Source: an uncultured Candidatus Poseidoniales archaeon (lineage in GTDB: Archaea > Thermoplasmatota > Poseidoniia > Poseidoniales > Thalassarchaeaceae). From it: DNA of 64,000 nucleotides. How positions within the stretch are numbered: position 1 is the first letter of the stretch; every line of letters starts with the position of its first letter. The DNA is taken from assembly GCA_902601345.1 (NCBI GenBank), contig CACKMK010000001.1, positions 111,810-175,809 on the forward strand, given 5' to 3'. The translations under genes were made by a program, and so were the position numbers. The notes under the pieces were generated by a model, which saw nothing but the letters and a program-made list of their open reading frames with translations, ran no database searches and had not been told where the DNA came from. This document shows positions 55,712-64,000 of the stretch, piece after piece.

Positions 55712-58700
55712 TCAGGGACCGTTCTGCTCCCACCAAAGGTGCCCATATGCTGCCCATTGCTCCATTGACCATCCATCTGGAAGTCCGGTGATTGGTAGCG
55801 GCATCGCTCCTTCGGGAACTTGGTGAGTGGGGAGAGTGGGGACAGTTGCCTGAAGCGTTTCATTAATCTCTGACTCCGAGACCCCCCCAGTAACAACGTC
55901 CCCTGTTGTGTAGGTGTCGAGAGCGGCAGCCCTTCTTTCTTCCTTAGTCCCTGCCTGGAGGGCTGAACCGCGAGGAATCAGTTCTTCATCCGAATCAACT
56001 GGGGAGAATTCCTGTCTGGCTCTAATGCCAAGTGAGATTAGTGCACCCAATGCAACCACGAACAGTACTGCTAAAGTCCAAGCTGGAAGGCCTAAACTTT
56101 CGAACAATCCTGATATGCCCCCTTGATTGGAGGACTTAGATTTGCTGACATCAAAAACAAATGACGCATTAGTCAGAGTTGCCATACTGTCCTGAGATGT
56201 TGAGTTGGCATAGAATCGTAACTGAGTGAGTCCGTCTTCTGCCGATTTTCTAGGGGTAATTGAGACTGTAATTTCATAATTTTGCCCTGGTTCTAATTCC
56301 TCTTCTGGCCATTGGTATTTTACAGTCCAACCATCGAGTTCTTCATGATTAATTATTACCGGGGATTCGGTGTTACCTTTGTTTTGCACTTCCAATACTA
56401 GAGTTGTTTCCACTCCCTCGGCAATTCCCTGAATGCTGGGGGTTCCAGATTGAACTTCCAGCCAAACTGAGGGTAAGACGGTCACATCCAAATCCAATGT
56501 GACTGTTTCAGTGGAAAGGCTGGGCGATGTAGACTGTATTATCACTGGAACCTTATTTGATAAAGTTCCTGGGGGAGTGCCGCTAGGTAACTGTAGTGCG
56601 ATATTGACTACAGACTCTCGATTCATGTCCATTGTGAAAGTGCTCCCTGTCAGGAAGCCTCCGGACCAACCCTCAGGAAGAGTTCCCAGTGTTAGTTCAA
56701 TTAGCAGTGGTACATTTCCAGAATTGTGCAAGAAAATATTGGCATTCCCATCCCTGCCCAAAGAGATGGAGAATCCTTCTTCCGCCTGTACGTCCAGAGT
56801 TGTGATTTCTTTCACTTCTAGGACCGTCGCATTAGTCACGATATTGTCGTCTAAAGTAGTCTTGATAGTCACGGTATTTCTGTCACCTTTTATTGAAGCT
56901 AGGGGAACAATGGTCCTGATAATTATTCTAGATTCTGAACCTGGATCGATATCTGTTTGTATTGTTGTGGCCTCTCCCAATGGAGGGTCTTCGTCGAACA
57001 GGTAAACCTGTATTGGCCAAGTATTGCTAGATGATAGCGCCCTCACGTCGAAATTTAGTGGAATATTTCCTCTGTTGGAAATTGTCAGAATTGTAGAAAT
57101 TGTGTCTCCATTTTGGACCGCACGAGATTCAGTTATGGCTACGGGACCTAATTCGTTTCCTTGTATATCTGAAATCTGGGTTGAGAATGCCCTGCTCTCT
57201 AGAACTTCGACTGTGGCTGTCTCCGTAGTTTGCAGATTTGGATCATTGACCGAAGTTGTGATGCAGGTTACTAGATTTGTATCTCCTGCGAGGATACCAG
57301 AAGAGGCTGGTGGGACCTTTACGCGAATCGGGACAGGAACGAATTGGAGCCTGCTGAGCGGACCAATTGTTACTTCGGGAACCTGGCTGCTTCCTACGTG
57401 AACAATCCATCTATCTTCTGTTTCACAAGAAATTCCGTATTCAGTGGGGCCATTTCCTATGTTCCTAACTGAGAGTGTGAAAAGCGCGAATTCGTTTGGT
57501 TCGGCCCCTAGATCTTCCGTCCCGGCAGGAACAGTGAAGAGTCCCTCGACCCGGTCGATAACGACAGAAAGTCTGACAGAATGCGAAATTGTTGGTGCCA
57601 TCTTGTCGTATAGAATCAGGTCAGTCACGAAATGGCCGGGAAGTGCGAATCTACTCTCTACGTCAGCATCTTCGTCTGTTAAATTAAGAGAAATTAGGAC
57701 TCTGTCTCCAGACTCTCCTGATGGAGACAGAACCCATGGTCCTGAGTCGCTAAGGGTCTCAGACCACTCATCCTGAGGAGACGACATGATTCCAGATTCT
57801 CCTATTTCCTGGACTGCAGAAATCGAAAGTTCCACGGTGGTTTCCGAGGTTCCTTCGTTAACTAACTCCAACTGGAAGTTTGCCCAGCTCTCGGTGCTGG
57901 GGTTGATATCCCTATTCCTAGCAGACTGAGATTCGATGAAATCAATAGGATAAGCCCCATTTTCCATTAGGGGTATGATTCTTACACCAATCTCTGTAAC
58001 GTTGAATTCTAGATCGAAGATGTTGTTATTCGTCCCGATGGTCTCGTCGTTCAATTCATCGACTTGAGAAAGGTAATCCAGGGTTAATCTGACCAAATGA
58101 GTCCCGGTCGACTGGAATGAGTGGTAAATGGAGAATGTCTCTATCTGCCCCCCTGGCAGTGAGGGCATTGAGTAAGTCCCTATTTCGTTTCCATCGGTAA
58201 CATCTTCAAGAGATATTGAGTACTGTCCAGTTGGAGCTGCAGCCTGATTTATCCAAGAAAGTTGCATGGATATTGTGTCTCCCTTCAGAGGACTCGTTTC
58301 AGAACTGAAGATTGAATTGGGAACTACTGTTAAGTCGGCCTCTTGCAATTCGACTGCGTTGGAAGAAACAACCAGTGAGAAGTCTTGAGAGAATCCTCCT
58401 GAATGCCCTATCTTGACTGTCCAAATTCCTGATTCCGTAGATGCGATTCTGACCCTCTCTAGATTGTTCAAATTGTCGATATTGCCAGTCGACTGACTAA
58501 AACCACTTGTGAAGTCGTTGCCGTTGAACTGCTCTCCTGATGGCGAGGTTACGACCAAGTCTAGATCGTTTACTAACCGACTTGTATTCTGGTCTGCTGA
58601 TGCGGATCCTTCCCTGTCGTTCCAAGACAGAGTAGCATCAAGTGCGTTGTTCCCGGATACTTCGAAGGTATAGATGAAACTGTGACCTGGTAAGAGATTT

Positions 58701-60472
58701 CTATCCTGATCCAAAAATAGCGTTTGGTTTACACCGTTGCTTTGGGGGAAAATACTGTTTGAGATGTTTAGTTGCCCCCATCCCTCTTGCGGATTTGGGA
58801 CATCTAATTCTCCAATATCTTCGGCACCGTTTACTAGTATTGCTCTAATCAGATCAGAGTTTGGGGTCGTTAGCCCGACTTCCTCTCTCAGGAATTGTCG
58901 AGCCATTGCGGAAGCACCTGCAACCACCGGAGTAGCCATAGAAGACCCGCTTAGGGTCATGTACAGGGGAGTCGTTCCATCCGTATGCATCGACTCAGAG
59001 CAACTACCTCCTGTAGTTAGACCAGCCTCTTGTGCTCTAGCAGAGCAGATCATAACACCTGGTGAAACCAATTCAGGCTTTATTCGGCCATCTGAAGTAG
59101 GTCCCGATGATGATTCGTCAGAGACCTGGCCTGGAGGTTCAGAACCGAATGCACCTGTTGTGGAAGCTCCAACAGTGAGGGAATTCTTTGCCGTGCTCGG
59201 AGATGCGACACCCGAGTTTGACATATCTCCCGAGGAGAAGATAACTAACATCTCTGGATAGTCGTTCGCGAATAAATCAATTGATCTGGAATCGGAAGTG
59301 TACTCGCCGACCAGGTTCTCACTACCCCAACTGTTTGTGTGGATATTTGCATCGTTAAGAAAAGAGTGTTCGAACATATCGTACAGAGAACCCCACCGTG
59401 CGAGTATTCCAGAACTATCCACTTCTAACTGGTAGAAGTGAAATGTAGACTCGGGGACAATGCCCGTAGAGTTCGAGTCTCCAGAGCCGTCCCCCAGAAG
59501 AGTGGCGGTAACATGGGTGCCGTGGCCAGTATTTGAGTCAGCACCAGAGCTGTCTGGGCCAAATAGGTTGTAGATAGGATTTCGGAGGCGATTTCCAAAG
59601 TCTCCGTGATCTACGTCAAGGCCCGTGTCTGAAATGCCTATGACTTCCCCCTCTCCATGTAAACCTAATTCAGATAGTGATCTTGCGTAGTCTACTCCCG
59701 AGATTATGCTAGCATTTGAATTGTGTATTGTCAAGACGGGACCCAACTCCACCCTCAGAACGCGGAAATCGGCAGCAAGGGCGGGGATTAGAGAGGTTTT
59801 AGCTGATTTTACCTTACACAGATATTGGTCGCAGTGAGACTGCGCGTGTAATTCTCCCGTTTTTTCAAAAAGTTCCCTTTCAAGATTTGATAGGTCGTCG
59901 GGAGAGTTAGAGGGAGAGGGAGTGATGTCGAGATCTATTAGAGCCCCATCCAGATCCATTATCGGGTACAGTGTCTTAGATATCTTCCAAATCGCGGGAA
60001 ACTGGCCGACCCACCTAACTTGATTCAATTCTTGGATGGTGTCGATTTGCTCGCTTGTTCTCGATGATGCAATGCTAATGACGACGGAATCGTCTGGAAA
60101 ATGATCGATGATTTGTATTCCTAGGAAATTTAACGAGTCCTCCAATTCCTGTAGGTCGGAGCTATGTGACTGTACGATGAATAGTCTTCCATCATTGAAT
60201 TTGGGGAGGCCTATCTTTTCCCATGGTCCTGCTGGGGTAGCTTCTGTCAAAGGATCGAATTGTCCGAATGGAGAGTGGATCAATCCTGAAGACTCACTAA
60301 TTGGATAATCGCCAATTGCTGGATTATCGAGAACTACCCAATTATTTTCTGTTATGGGCGAGGACGTGGATTTTGTCCTTTCCTCATCAATACTTTCCAT
60401 TGAAATTTTAGAAGAAATTGGTGAAAGTAAAATCAACGAGACTGCAAAGTAAATTGCTTTTGTAGAAGTCAT
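55712..60472 (-). CDS. Large secreted subtilisin-like protease, membrane-anchored
   Basis: 1586 residues. N-terminal signal peptide (AIYFAVSLILLSPIS), then a ~230-residue propeptide and an S8 domain with the triad D282 (SDTG), H317 (GHGTH) and S511 (GSSMATP). A jelly-roll P-like domain follows (~575-690), then several beta-rich repeats, many CARDB/NPCBM-like (NIGNGPTEYGI, NKGNTESPVII). A transmembrane helix lies near 1475-1495, and the short tail ends in GLPDGWSMEQWAAYGHLWW. It probably degrades extracellular protein while held to the cell. Confidence 0.9.
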   Translation of the reverse strand: MTSTKAIYFAVSLILLSPISSKISMESIDEERTKSTSSPITENNWVVLDNPAIGDYPISESSGLIHSPFGQFDPLTEATPAGPWEKIGLPKFNDGRLFIVQSHSSDLQELEDSLNFLGIQIIDHFPDDSVVISIASSRTSEQIDTIQELNQVRWVGQFPAIWKISKTLYPIMDLDGALIDLDITPSPSNSPDDLSNLERELFEKTGELHAQSHCDQYLCKVKSAKTSLIPALAADFRVLRVELGPVLTIHNSNASIISGVDYARSLSELGLHGEGEVIGISDTGLDVDHGDFGNRLRNPIYNLFGPDSSGADSNTGHGTHVTATLLGDGSGDSNSTGIVPESTFHFYQLEVDSSGILARWGSLYDMFEHSFLNDANIHTNSWGSENLVGEYTSDSRSIDLFANDYPEMLVIFSSGDMSNSGVASPSTAKNSLTVGASTTGAFGSEPPGQVSDESSSGPTSDGRIKPELVSPGVMICSARAQEAGLTTGGSCSESMHTDGTTPLYMTLSGSSMATPVVAGASAMARQFLREEVGLTTPNSDLIRAILVNGAEDIGELDVPNPQEGWGQLNISNSIFPQSNGVNQTLFLDQDRNLLPGHSFIYTFEVSGNNALDATLSWNDREGSASADQNTSRLVNDLDLVVTSPSGEQFNGNDFTSGFSQSTGNIDNLNNLERVRIASTESGIWTVKIGHSGGFSQDFSLVVSSNAVELQEADLTVVPNSIFSSETSPLKGDTISMQLSWINQAAAPTGQYSISLEDVTDGNEIGTYSMPSLPGGQIETFSIYHSFQSTGTHLVRLTLDYLSQVDELNDETIGTNNNIFDLEFNVTEIGVRIIPLMENGAYPIDFIESQSARNRDINPSTESWANFQLELVNEGTSETTVELSISAVQEIGESGIMSSPQDEWSETLSDSGPWVLSPSGESGDRVLISLNLTDEDADVESRFALPGHFVTDLILYDKMAPTISHSVRLSVVIDRVEGLFTVPAGTEDLGAEPNEFALFTLSVRNIGNGPTEYGISCETEDRWIVHVGSSQVPEVTIGPLSRLQFVPVPIRVKVPPASSGILAGDTNLVTCITTSVNDPNLQTTETATVEVLESRAFSTQISDIQGNELGPVAITESRAVQNGDTISTILTISNRGNIPLNFDVRALSSSNTWPIQVYLFDEDPPLGEATTIQTDIDPGSESRIIIRTIVPLASIKGDRNTVTIKTTLDDNIVTNATVLEVKEITTLDVQAEEGFSISLGRDGNANIFLHNSGNVPLLIELTLGTLPEGWSGGFLTGSTFTMDMNRESVVNIALQLPSGTPPGTLSNKVPVIIQSTSPSLSTETVTLDLDVTVLPSVWLEVQSGTPSIQGIAEGVETTLVLEVQNKGNTESPVIINHEELDGWTVKYQWPEEELEPGQNYEITVSITPRKSAEDGLTQLRFYANSTSQDSMATLTNASFVFDVSKSKSSNQGGISGLFESLGLPAWTLAVLFVVALGALISLGIRARQEFSPVDSDEELIPRGSALQAGTKEERRAAALDTYTTGDVVTGGVSESEINETLQATVPTLPTHQVPEGAMPLPITGLPDGWSMEQWAAYGHLWWEQNGP

Positions 60473-60533
60473 TCGCTTTTCGGATGCTAGGGCCTCTTTT
60501 GACTATTGACTCTTTCCGGGCTGGCCAAATATG

Positions 60534-61574
60534 TCATGTAGAGTAGTAAGTACTGATGGCTGAATCGGTCTTTTCGACGGATATCCTCCAGTCTTCTTCG
60601 ACGCCCATTAGTGCCCTGATGCAATCTACATTCTCCGGGATTACGTCACTCTCTTGGTGGATGGCTTGGAAGTAATATAGCCGGTCTCCCACGAGTTTCA
60701 CTCCGTCCTCCCAAACGAATATCTCATGCAAGTCTCCCCACTTCCTACCTATATCTCTAGCCATCTCCATCACCTCTGCAGTAGTGGGGATTCTATCATC
60801 GGCACCATTCATGATAATCACCCTAGGGGTGTCCGACCACATTTCGATTACCAACTCTGTAGATAGGCCGTGGCCCTTCGGTAAATCTGCAATAATACAG
60901 TGAACATGCATTATCGTGGTGGGAACTGCGACCGCAAGGCTGTTTATCTCAATCTCGGGTTTCACCGTCATGACATCTGGCCCATGATGGCTAGGGACTT
61001 TGAGAACGGGTTTTATAGCATTGATCGGGCCCTTACTCGAGTCTCCTGGATCAGCCGAACGCCTCACCATTGTACACTCAACTTTCAACGAGCCACAGTG
61101 CTCGTATAGGGGAACAAGTGTTCTAGATAGGCCAGTTGTATTACAAGAAACTACTCTTGTACCTTCTGCATTCAAATTCTCCTTATGATTAGCGGAAGAA
61201 GTGTAGGAGAGACCGGTCAGACTGTGTTTTTCTCCTCCTTGGAAAATATATTTTACTCCTGCAGAGCGATATTTCTCTAGGTTCTCAGCACCCAATTTAC
61301 CAGGAGCGCAATCGACAACCACATCCGCAATCGAAAGCAACTCGGAAAGCCCCCCAGAGCAACCGTACCCCTTTTTCTCAAATAGGGATATTCTTTCTTT
61401 ATCATCGAAGGTGCAGTAAAGCGGGAAACCTTTCTTTATTGCCAGTTCACAACCGAAGCTCGGACCAGTCTTGGTAACTCCAACAACTTCCATATCATCT
61501 TGGGCGTCTACCGCATCTGCCACTCGCTTACCTATCGTTCCGAAACCATTAATCGCCACTTTTATGCTTTCCAT
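60534..61574 (-). CDS. gap: Glyceraldehyde-3-phosphate dehydrogenase, archaeal type II
   Basis: Phosphorylating GAPDH for lower glycolysis/gluconeogenesis. The NAD(P) Rossmann start VAINGFGTIGKRVADAV, then the catalytic cysteine in SCNTTGLSRT and MVRRSADPGDSSKGPINAI, and HVHCIIADLP later, all as in the archaeal class. 346 residues, typical. The gene faces away from the glutamate-synthase-like gene across about 130 bases. It is monocistronic as far as the spacing shows. Confidence 0.95.
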   Translation of the reverse strand: MESIKVAINGFGTIGKRVADAVDAQDDMEVVGVTKTGPSFGCELAIKKGFPLYCTFDDKERISLFEKKGYGCSGGLSELLSIADVVVDCAPGKLGAENLEKYRSAGVKYIFQGGEKHSLTGLSYTSSANHKENLNAEGTRVVSCNTTGLSRTLVPLYEHCGSLKVECTMVRRSADPGDSSKGPINAIKPVLKVPSHHGPDVMTVKPEIEINSLAVAVPTTIMHVHCIIADLPKGHGLSTELVIEMWSDTPRVIIMNGADDRIPTTAEVMEMARDIGRKWGDLHEIFVWEDGVKLVGDRLYYFQAIHQESDVIPENVDCIRALMGVEEDWRISVEKTDSAISTYYST

Positions 61575-61705
61575 GATAGAATCCCCATGTTGTTGCTTAT
61601 GGAGTTCCTAGTCTAAGGGATGCCTATGAACATAGCGAATTCGGGAAGAGTCAATAATGGGTCGCCTCCTTCTGATATCAGAGTATTACAAAGGGGAGGA
61701 CCAAA

Positions 61706-63247
61706 GTGAAGGAATTGGCAACCAAGAGTATGAAACTCAATAGAGATCTCGATAGATACGTTGAGCAGGCTCTGGAGCAAGGTAGGCCAGTGAAAATTGG
61801 ATGGGGAAGAGCCGGAGACGAGAGACCGAAGGATGGAGAGTTTGGCGTGCTCACTCACCTGCCGGAAGGGGCCAAGGTACTATGCCTGGGCAACCTAGGG
61901 TCACTAGTAGGAGCTGCAAATAGAGGAGGGACCCTAACTCTTAGAGGAAGTACTGGATCAATGGTGGCGGCATTCCATGTCAAAGGAAAGACCGTGGTTG
62001 AGAAGGATGTAGGAAATAAAGCTGGATTTGGGATGCGAGGGGGAGAGCTAACCATCCAAGGCTCTTCTGGTAGTGAAACAGGTTCAGCCATGGAGGGAGG
62101 AGTCTTGTTGGTCAGAGGACATGCAGGAGACTACCTCGGATCTAGAATGTCTGGAGGAGCTGTTATTGTTATGGGTTCAGTAGGATCTGATCCTGGAAAC
62201 GGAATGACTGGAGGGAGAATTATTGTCTCGGGGAGCTGCCCTCCCCCGCCCGATGGTGTAGAGATGAGATCGATAAAGAAATCAGAAATCAAAGAGTTCT
62301 CAAAAATCCTAGAGCCTATGGGACTTGAGCTAAATGATGATGCGTTGGTTCTAGAACCGGGAGAAATAATTCACGGTGAGGATAGTCGCCCTGAGTGCTC
62401 AATCCTAGAAGGATTTGAGAAGATTTCCTTACACCCCAATGAAGACTCTCTTGCAGACAATGCAATACTGGATCACTATACTCTTCTTGTGCAGGGCGAC
62501 TCAGATTCAGAAGGCGCGCTACTTGAAATTCCCTGGCTAATTAGCTGTCAGACGACATTGGGATCAGAAGAATGGGATGAGGTGGTAGCGCCAGCAATTG
62601 TACGCTCGGAAACGAGGGCTAATGACCTACTTCTAGTGGGGAGGAATGAGTTCCCAGAGTCAATAGATTTTGTTAGAAATTGTTCTGGACTAATTTTGGA
62701 TATTACCGATTTTCCCGGTCTTAATGACTCAGAAATTGAGGCTATGGTAATTTCTATGAGGAGTAGAATGGATAATAACGCGATAATTCTCCTTAGGGGA
62801 AGAGTTGACAGAATTGAGAGGGTGTTCAGATTGGTGATGGACTTAGAACTAGACGGCGCAGTAGTTATGTGTTCAACTCCTGGTGGTTCAAGACTTGCAT
62901 CTTCCCTACCGAAGATTGGCCTTGCATCGAAGGCAATGGGAATTAGTGAGACAGGTAAGTTCGTGATGTTGGAGATCGACTTTGAGCCCGAGGCCAAGGA
63001 TATGCTAATCGCTGTAGCATCTGGTTGTACTGCTATAGTTTCCCCTTACATGGGTGGGAGCGTGGATTCAAAGATTGAGGTTCTTGGAAAGGAAGTACGG
63101 GGTTGGATGAGAGATATAGGAGTTGATCGAATAGATAGGATTGGAAGAAGGAATCTCAGAGCCAATGACTATGATACTGCTGCAATATCCGGACTGAGGC
63201 TTGTGGGGTATGAACGTCCGCTGAAAATGTGGTTAGAACTAGGGTGA
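61706..63247 (+). CDS. Glutamate-synthase-like protein: GXGXG domain plus degenerate barrel
   Basis: The N-terminal ~190 residues are a GXGXG right-handed beta-helix (LGNLGSLVGAANRGGTLTLRG, GKAGFGMRGGELTIQG-like repeats) as in glutamate synthase alpha-C and formylmethanofuran dehydrogenase subunit C. The C-terminal ~270 residues look like a worn TIM barrel related to the FMN domain; it ends in DIGVDRIDRIGRRNL, as FMN domains do, but the GGTGA phosphate loop and CxxC…C cluster of active GltS are absent. GTG start after GGGGAGGA at 61693-61700. Function unknown; possibly ammonia-channelling or structural. Confidence 0.6.
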   Translation: MKELATKSMKLNRDLDRYVEQALEQGRPVKIGWGRAGDERPKDGEFGVLTHLPEGAKVLCLGNLGSLVGAANRGGTLTLRGSTGSMVAAFHVKGKTVVEKDVGNKAGFGMRGGELTIQGSSGSETGSAMEGGVLLVRGHAGDYLGSRMSGGAVIVMGSVGSDPGNGMTGGRIIVSGSCPPPPDGVEMRSIKKSEIKEFSKILEPMGLELNDDALVLEPGEIIHGEDSRPECSILEGFEKISLHPNEDSLADNAILDHYTLLVQGDSDSEGALLEIPWLISCQTTLGSEEWDEVVAPAIVRSETRANDLLLVGRNEFPESIDFVRNCSGLILDITDFPGLNDSEIEAMVISMRSRMDNNAIILLRGRVDRIERVFRLVMDLELDGAVVMCSTPGGSRLASSLPKIGLASKAMGISETGKFVMLEIDFEPEAKDMLIAVASGCTAIVSPYMGGSVDSKIEVLGKEVRGWMRDIGVDRIDRIGRRNLRANDYDTAAISGLRLVGYERPLKMWLELG

Positions 63248-63251
63248 ATTA

Positions 63252-64000
63252 ATGCCTACCTTGGACTTAAAACACTCTATTCTCGAATTTGTACAGAAAA
63301 TCAATGGAATTGAACATAGTTGGAAAGAATGGTCAGATTGGCTCCCCGAGATTGGTTGCCCCGTTGATAGGAATGACGAACAGTCTGTGGAAGTGGAGGT
63401 TTTCCCTGATCGTCCAGACCTACTAAGCCATGAGACAATGAGTAGGGCATCCAGGTCATTCCTTTGTCTAAGTGAGGAAGAACCGGACATGGCTGTAACA
63501 ACGGGCGAAATTTCTCTCACAGTTGATCCCGAACTGGCAAGTGTGAGGCCTGTTGTAATGGGAGCAGTTGTTAGAGCCGTAGATACTGGTGCTAATTCTG
63601 ATGAAAAGGGAGATTTCATCCAGAGTTTGATGGACCATCAAGAAAAGTTGCATATGACACTTGGGAGAAAGAGAAGATTTGCTTCGATTGGAGTCCATGA
63701 TCTAAGTACGCTCAGACCTCCATTTAGGGTAACAACTGTGTCGTCAGGATTTTCTTTCACTCCTCTAGCTAGTATGGAGGAGATGAGTATTGAGAAAATA
63801 CTTACAGACCATCCCAAGGGAATAGAATATGCCCATCTCATGCAGAATCTGAAGAAATTCCCGCTAATTCTTGATTCTGATGATAAGGTGTTATCATTTC
63901 CACCAATAATCAATGGAAGTCACACAACAGTAAGCGAAGAGACAACTGACTTTTTCATTGATGTAACGGGTTGGGACAGAAGAGCGTGTGAAGCATCCCT
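63252..64000 (+). CDS. pheT: Phenylalanyl-tRNA synthetase beta subunit, 5' part
   Basis: Start of the archaeal-type PheT, running off the window after 249 codons. The frame opens at ATG 63252, four bases after the previous stop, and stays open to the edge. Motifs: VFPDRPDLLSHETMSRA (near residue 50), GRKRRFASIGVHDLSTLRPPF, and FPPIINGSHTTVSEETTDFFIDVTGWD, all typical of the B3/B4 region in archaea and eukaryotes. The rest lies to the right. Confidence 0.94.
   Translation, partial: MPTLDLKHSILEFVQKINGIEHSWKEWSDWLPEIGCPVDRNDEQSVEVEVFPDRPDLLSHETMSRASRSFLCLSEEEPDMAVTTGEISLTVDPELASVRPVVMGAVVRAVDTGANSDEKGDFIQSLMDHQEKLHMTLGRKRRFASIGVHDLSTLRPPFRVTTVSSGFSFTPLASMEEMSIEKILTDHPKGIEYAHLMQNLKKFPLILDSDDKVLSFPPIINGSHTTVSEETTDFFIDVTGWDRRACEAS

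Overview
The window is a gene-dense piece of an archaeal chromosome. Archaeal hallmarks are an RNA polymerase operon rpoH-rpoB-rpoA'-rpoA''-rpl30e, aIF6, ribosomal protein S3Ae, RNase P proteins Pop5 and Rpr2, proteasome-activating nucleotidase, MBF1, Tsr3, type II GAPDH and archaeal PheT. RpoB is unsplit, 23S-5S stands without a 16S gene, and the organism carries a histidine-degradation cluster, a respiratory cytochrome b and many secreted or membrane proteins. Together these suggest a heterotrophic Thermoplasmatota archaeon, most like marine Poseidoniales (Marine Group II). The lineage is an inference; no 16S or marker phylogeny could be run.

Layout. 1-575 is an AT-rich gap with a possible gene edge, then tRNA-Val. 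673-7894 (minus) runs PAN, glutamate formimidoyltransferase, cyclodeaminase, urocanate hydratase, histidine ammonia-lyase, AlaX. 7965-11237 holds MBF1-Tsr3 (plus) facing MazG-like, MTAP and S3Ae (minus). 11330-13158 (plus) holds an RNA-binding protein, a ferredoxin and PdxS. 13159-20772 holds four coiled-coil proteins around three membrane/regulatory genes (unknown membrane protein, DtxR-type regulator, zinc-ribbon envelope protein). 20755-31033 (minus) is the RNA polymerase operon with L30e and an unknown protein, followed by tRNA-Lys. 31351-35481 holds a methyltransferase-biotin ligase fusion, Pop5, a membrane protein, an FtsZ-like GTPase and a TPR protein.

35616-42387 is an electron-transfer module: a membrane-anchored secreted protein, a small membrane protein, a Tat-type Rieske protein, a b6-type cytochrome b, a giant subunit-IV/HdrD fusion, a two-cluster ferredoxin and small membrane proteins. 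42388-48546 holds an alkyltransferase, a lipid/dolichol-kinase-like protein and a propionyl/methylmalonyl-CoA module (MeaB, B12 subunit, PccB, small subunit, biotin carrier), then threonine synthase. 48539-52573 is aIF6, 5S and 23S rRNA. 52574-61574 (minus) runs zinc ribbon, ArsB/NhaD-type permease, CRM protein, Rpr2, adenylate kinase, a 1586-residue subtilase and GAPDH. 61706-64000 (plus) holds a glutamate-synthase-like protein and the start of pheT.

The most unusual items are: (1) the b6/subunit-IV split cytochrome b whose second half is fused through an extracytoplasmic domain to an HdrD-like iron-sulfur module; (2) one small N-terminal domain carried by two RNA polymerase subunits, H and A''; (3) a basic C-terminal tail shared by MBF1 and two coiled-coil proteins; (4) a SAP domain on ribosomal protein S3Ae; (5) the methyltransferase-biotin ligase fusion. 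Genes are packed tightly, with ATGA-type overlaps inside operons and overlapping convergent stops.
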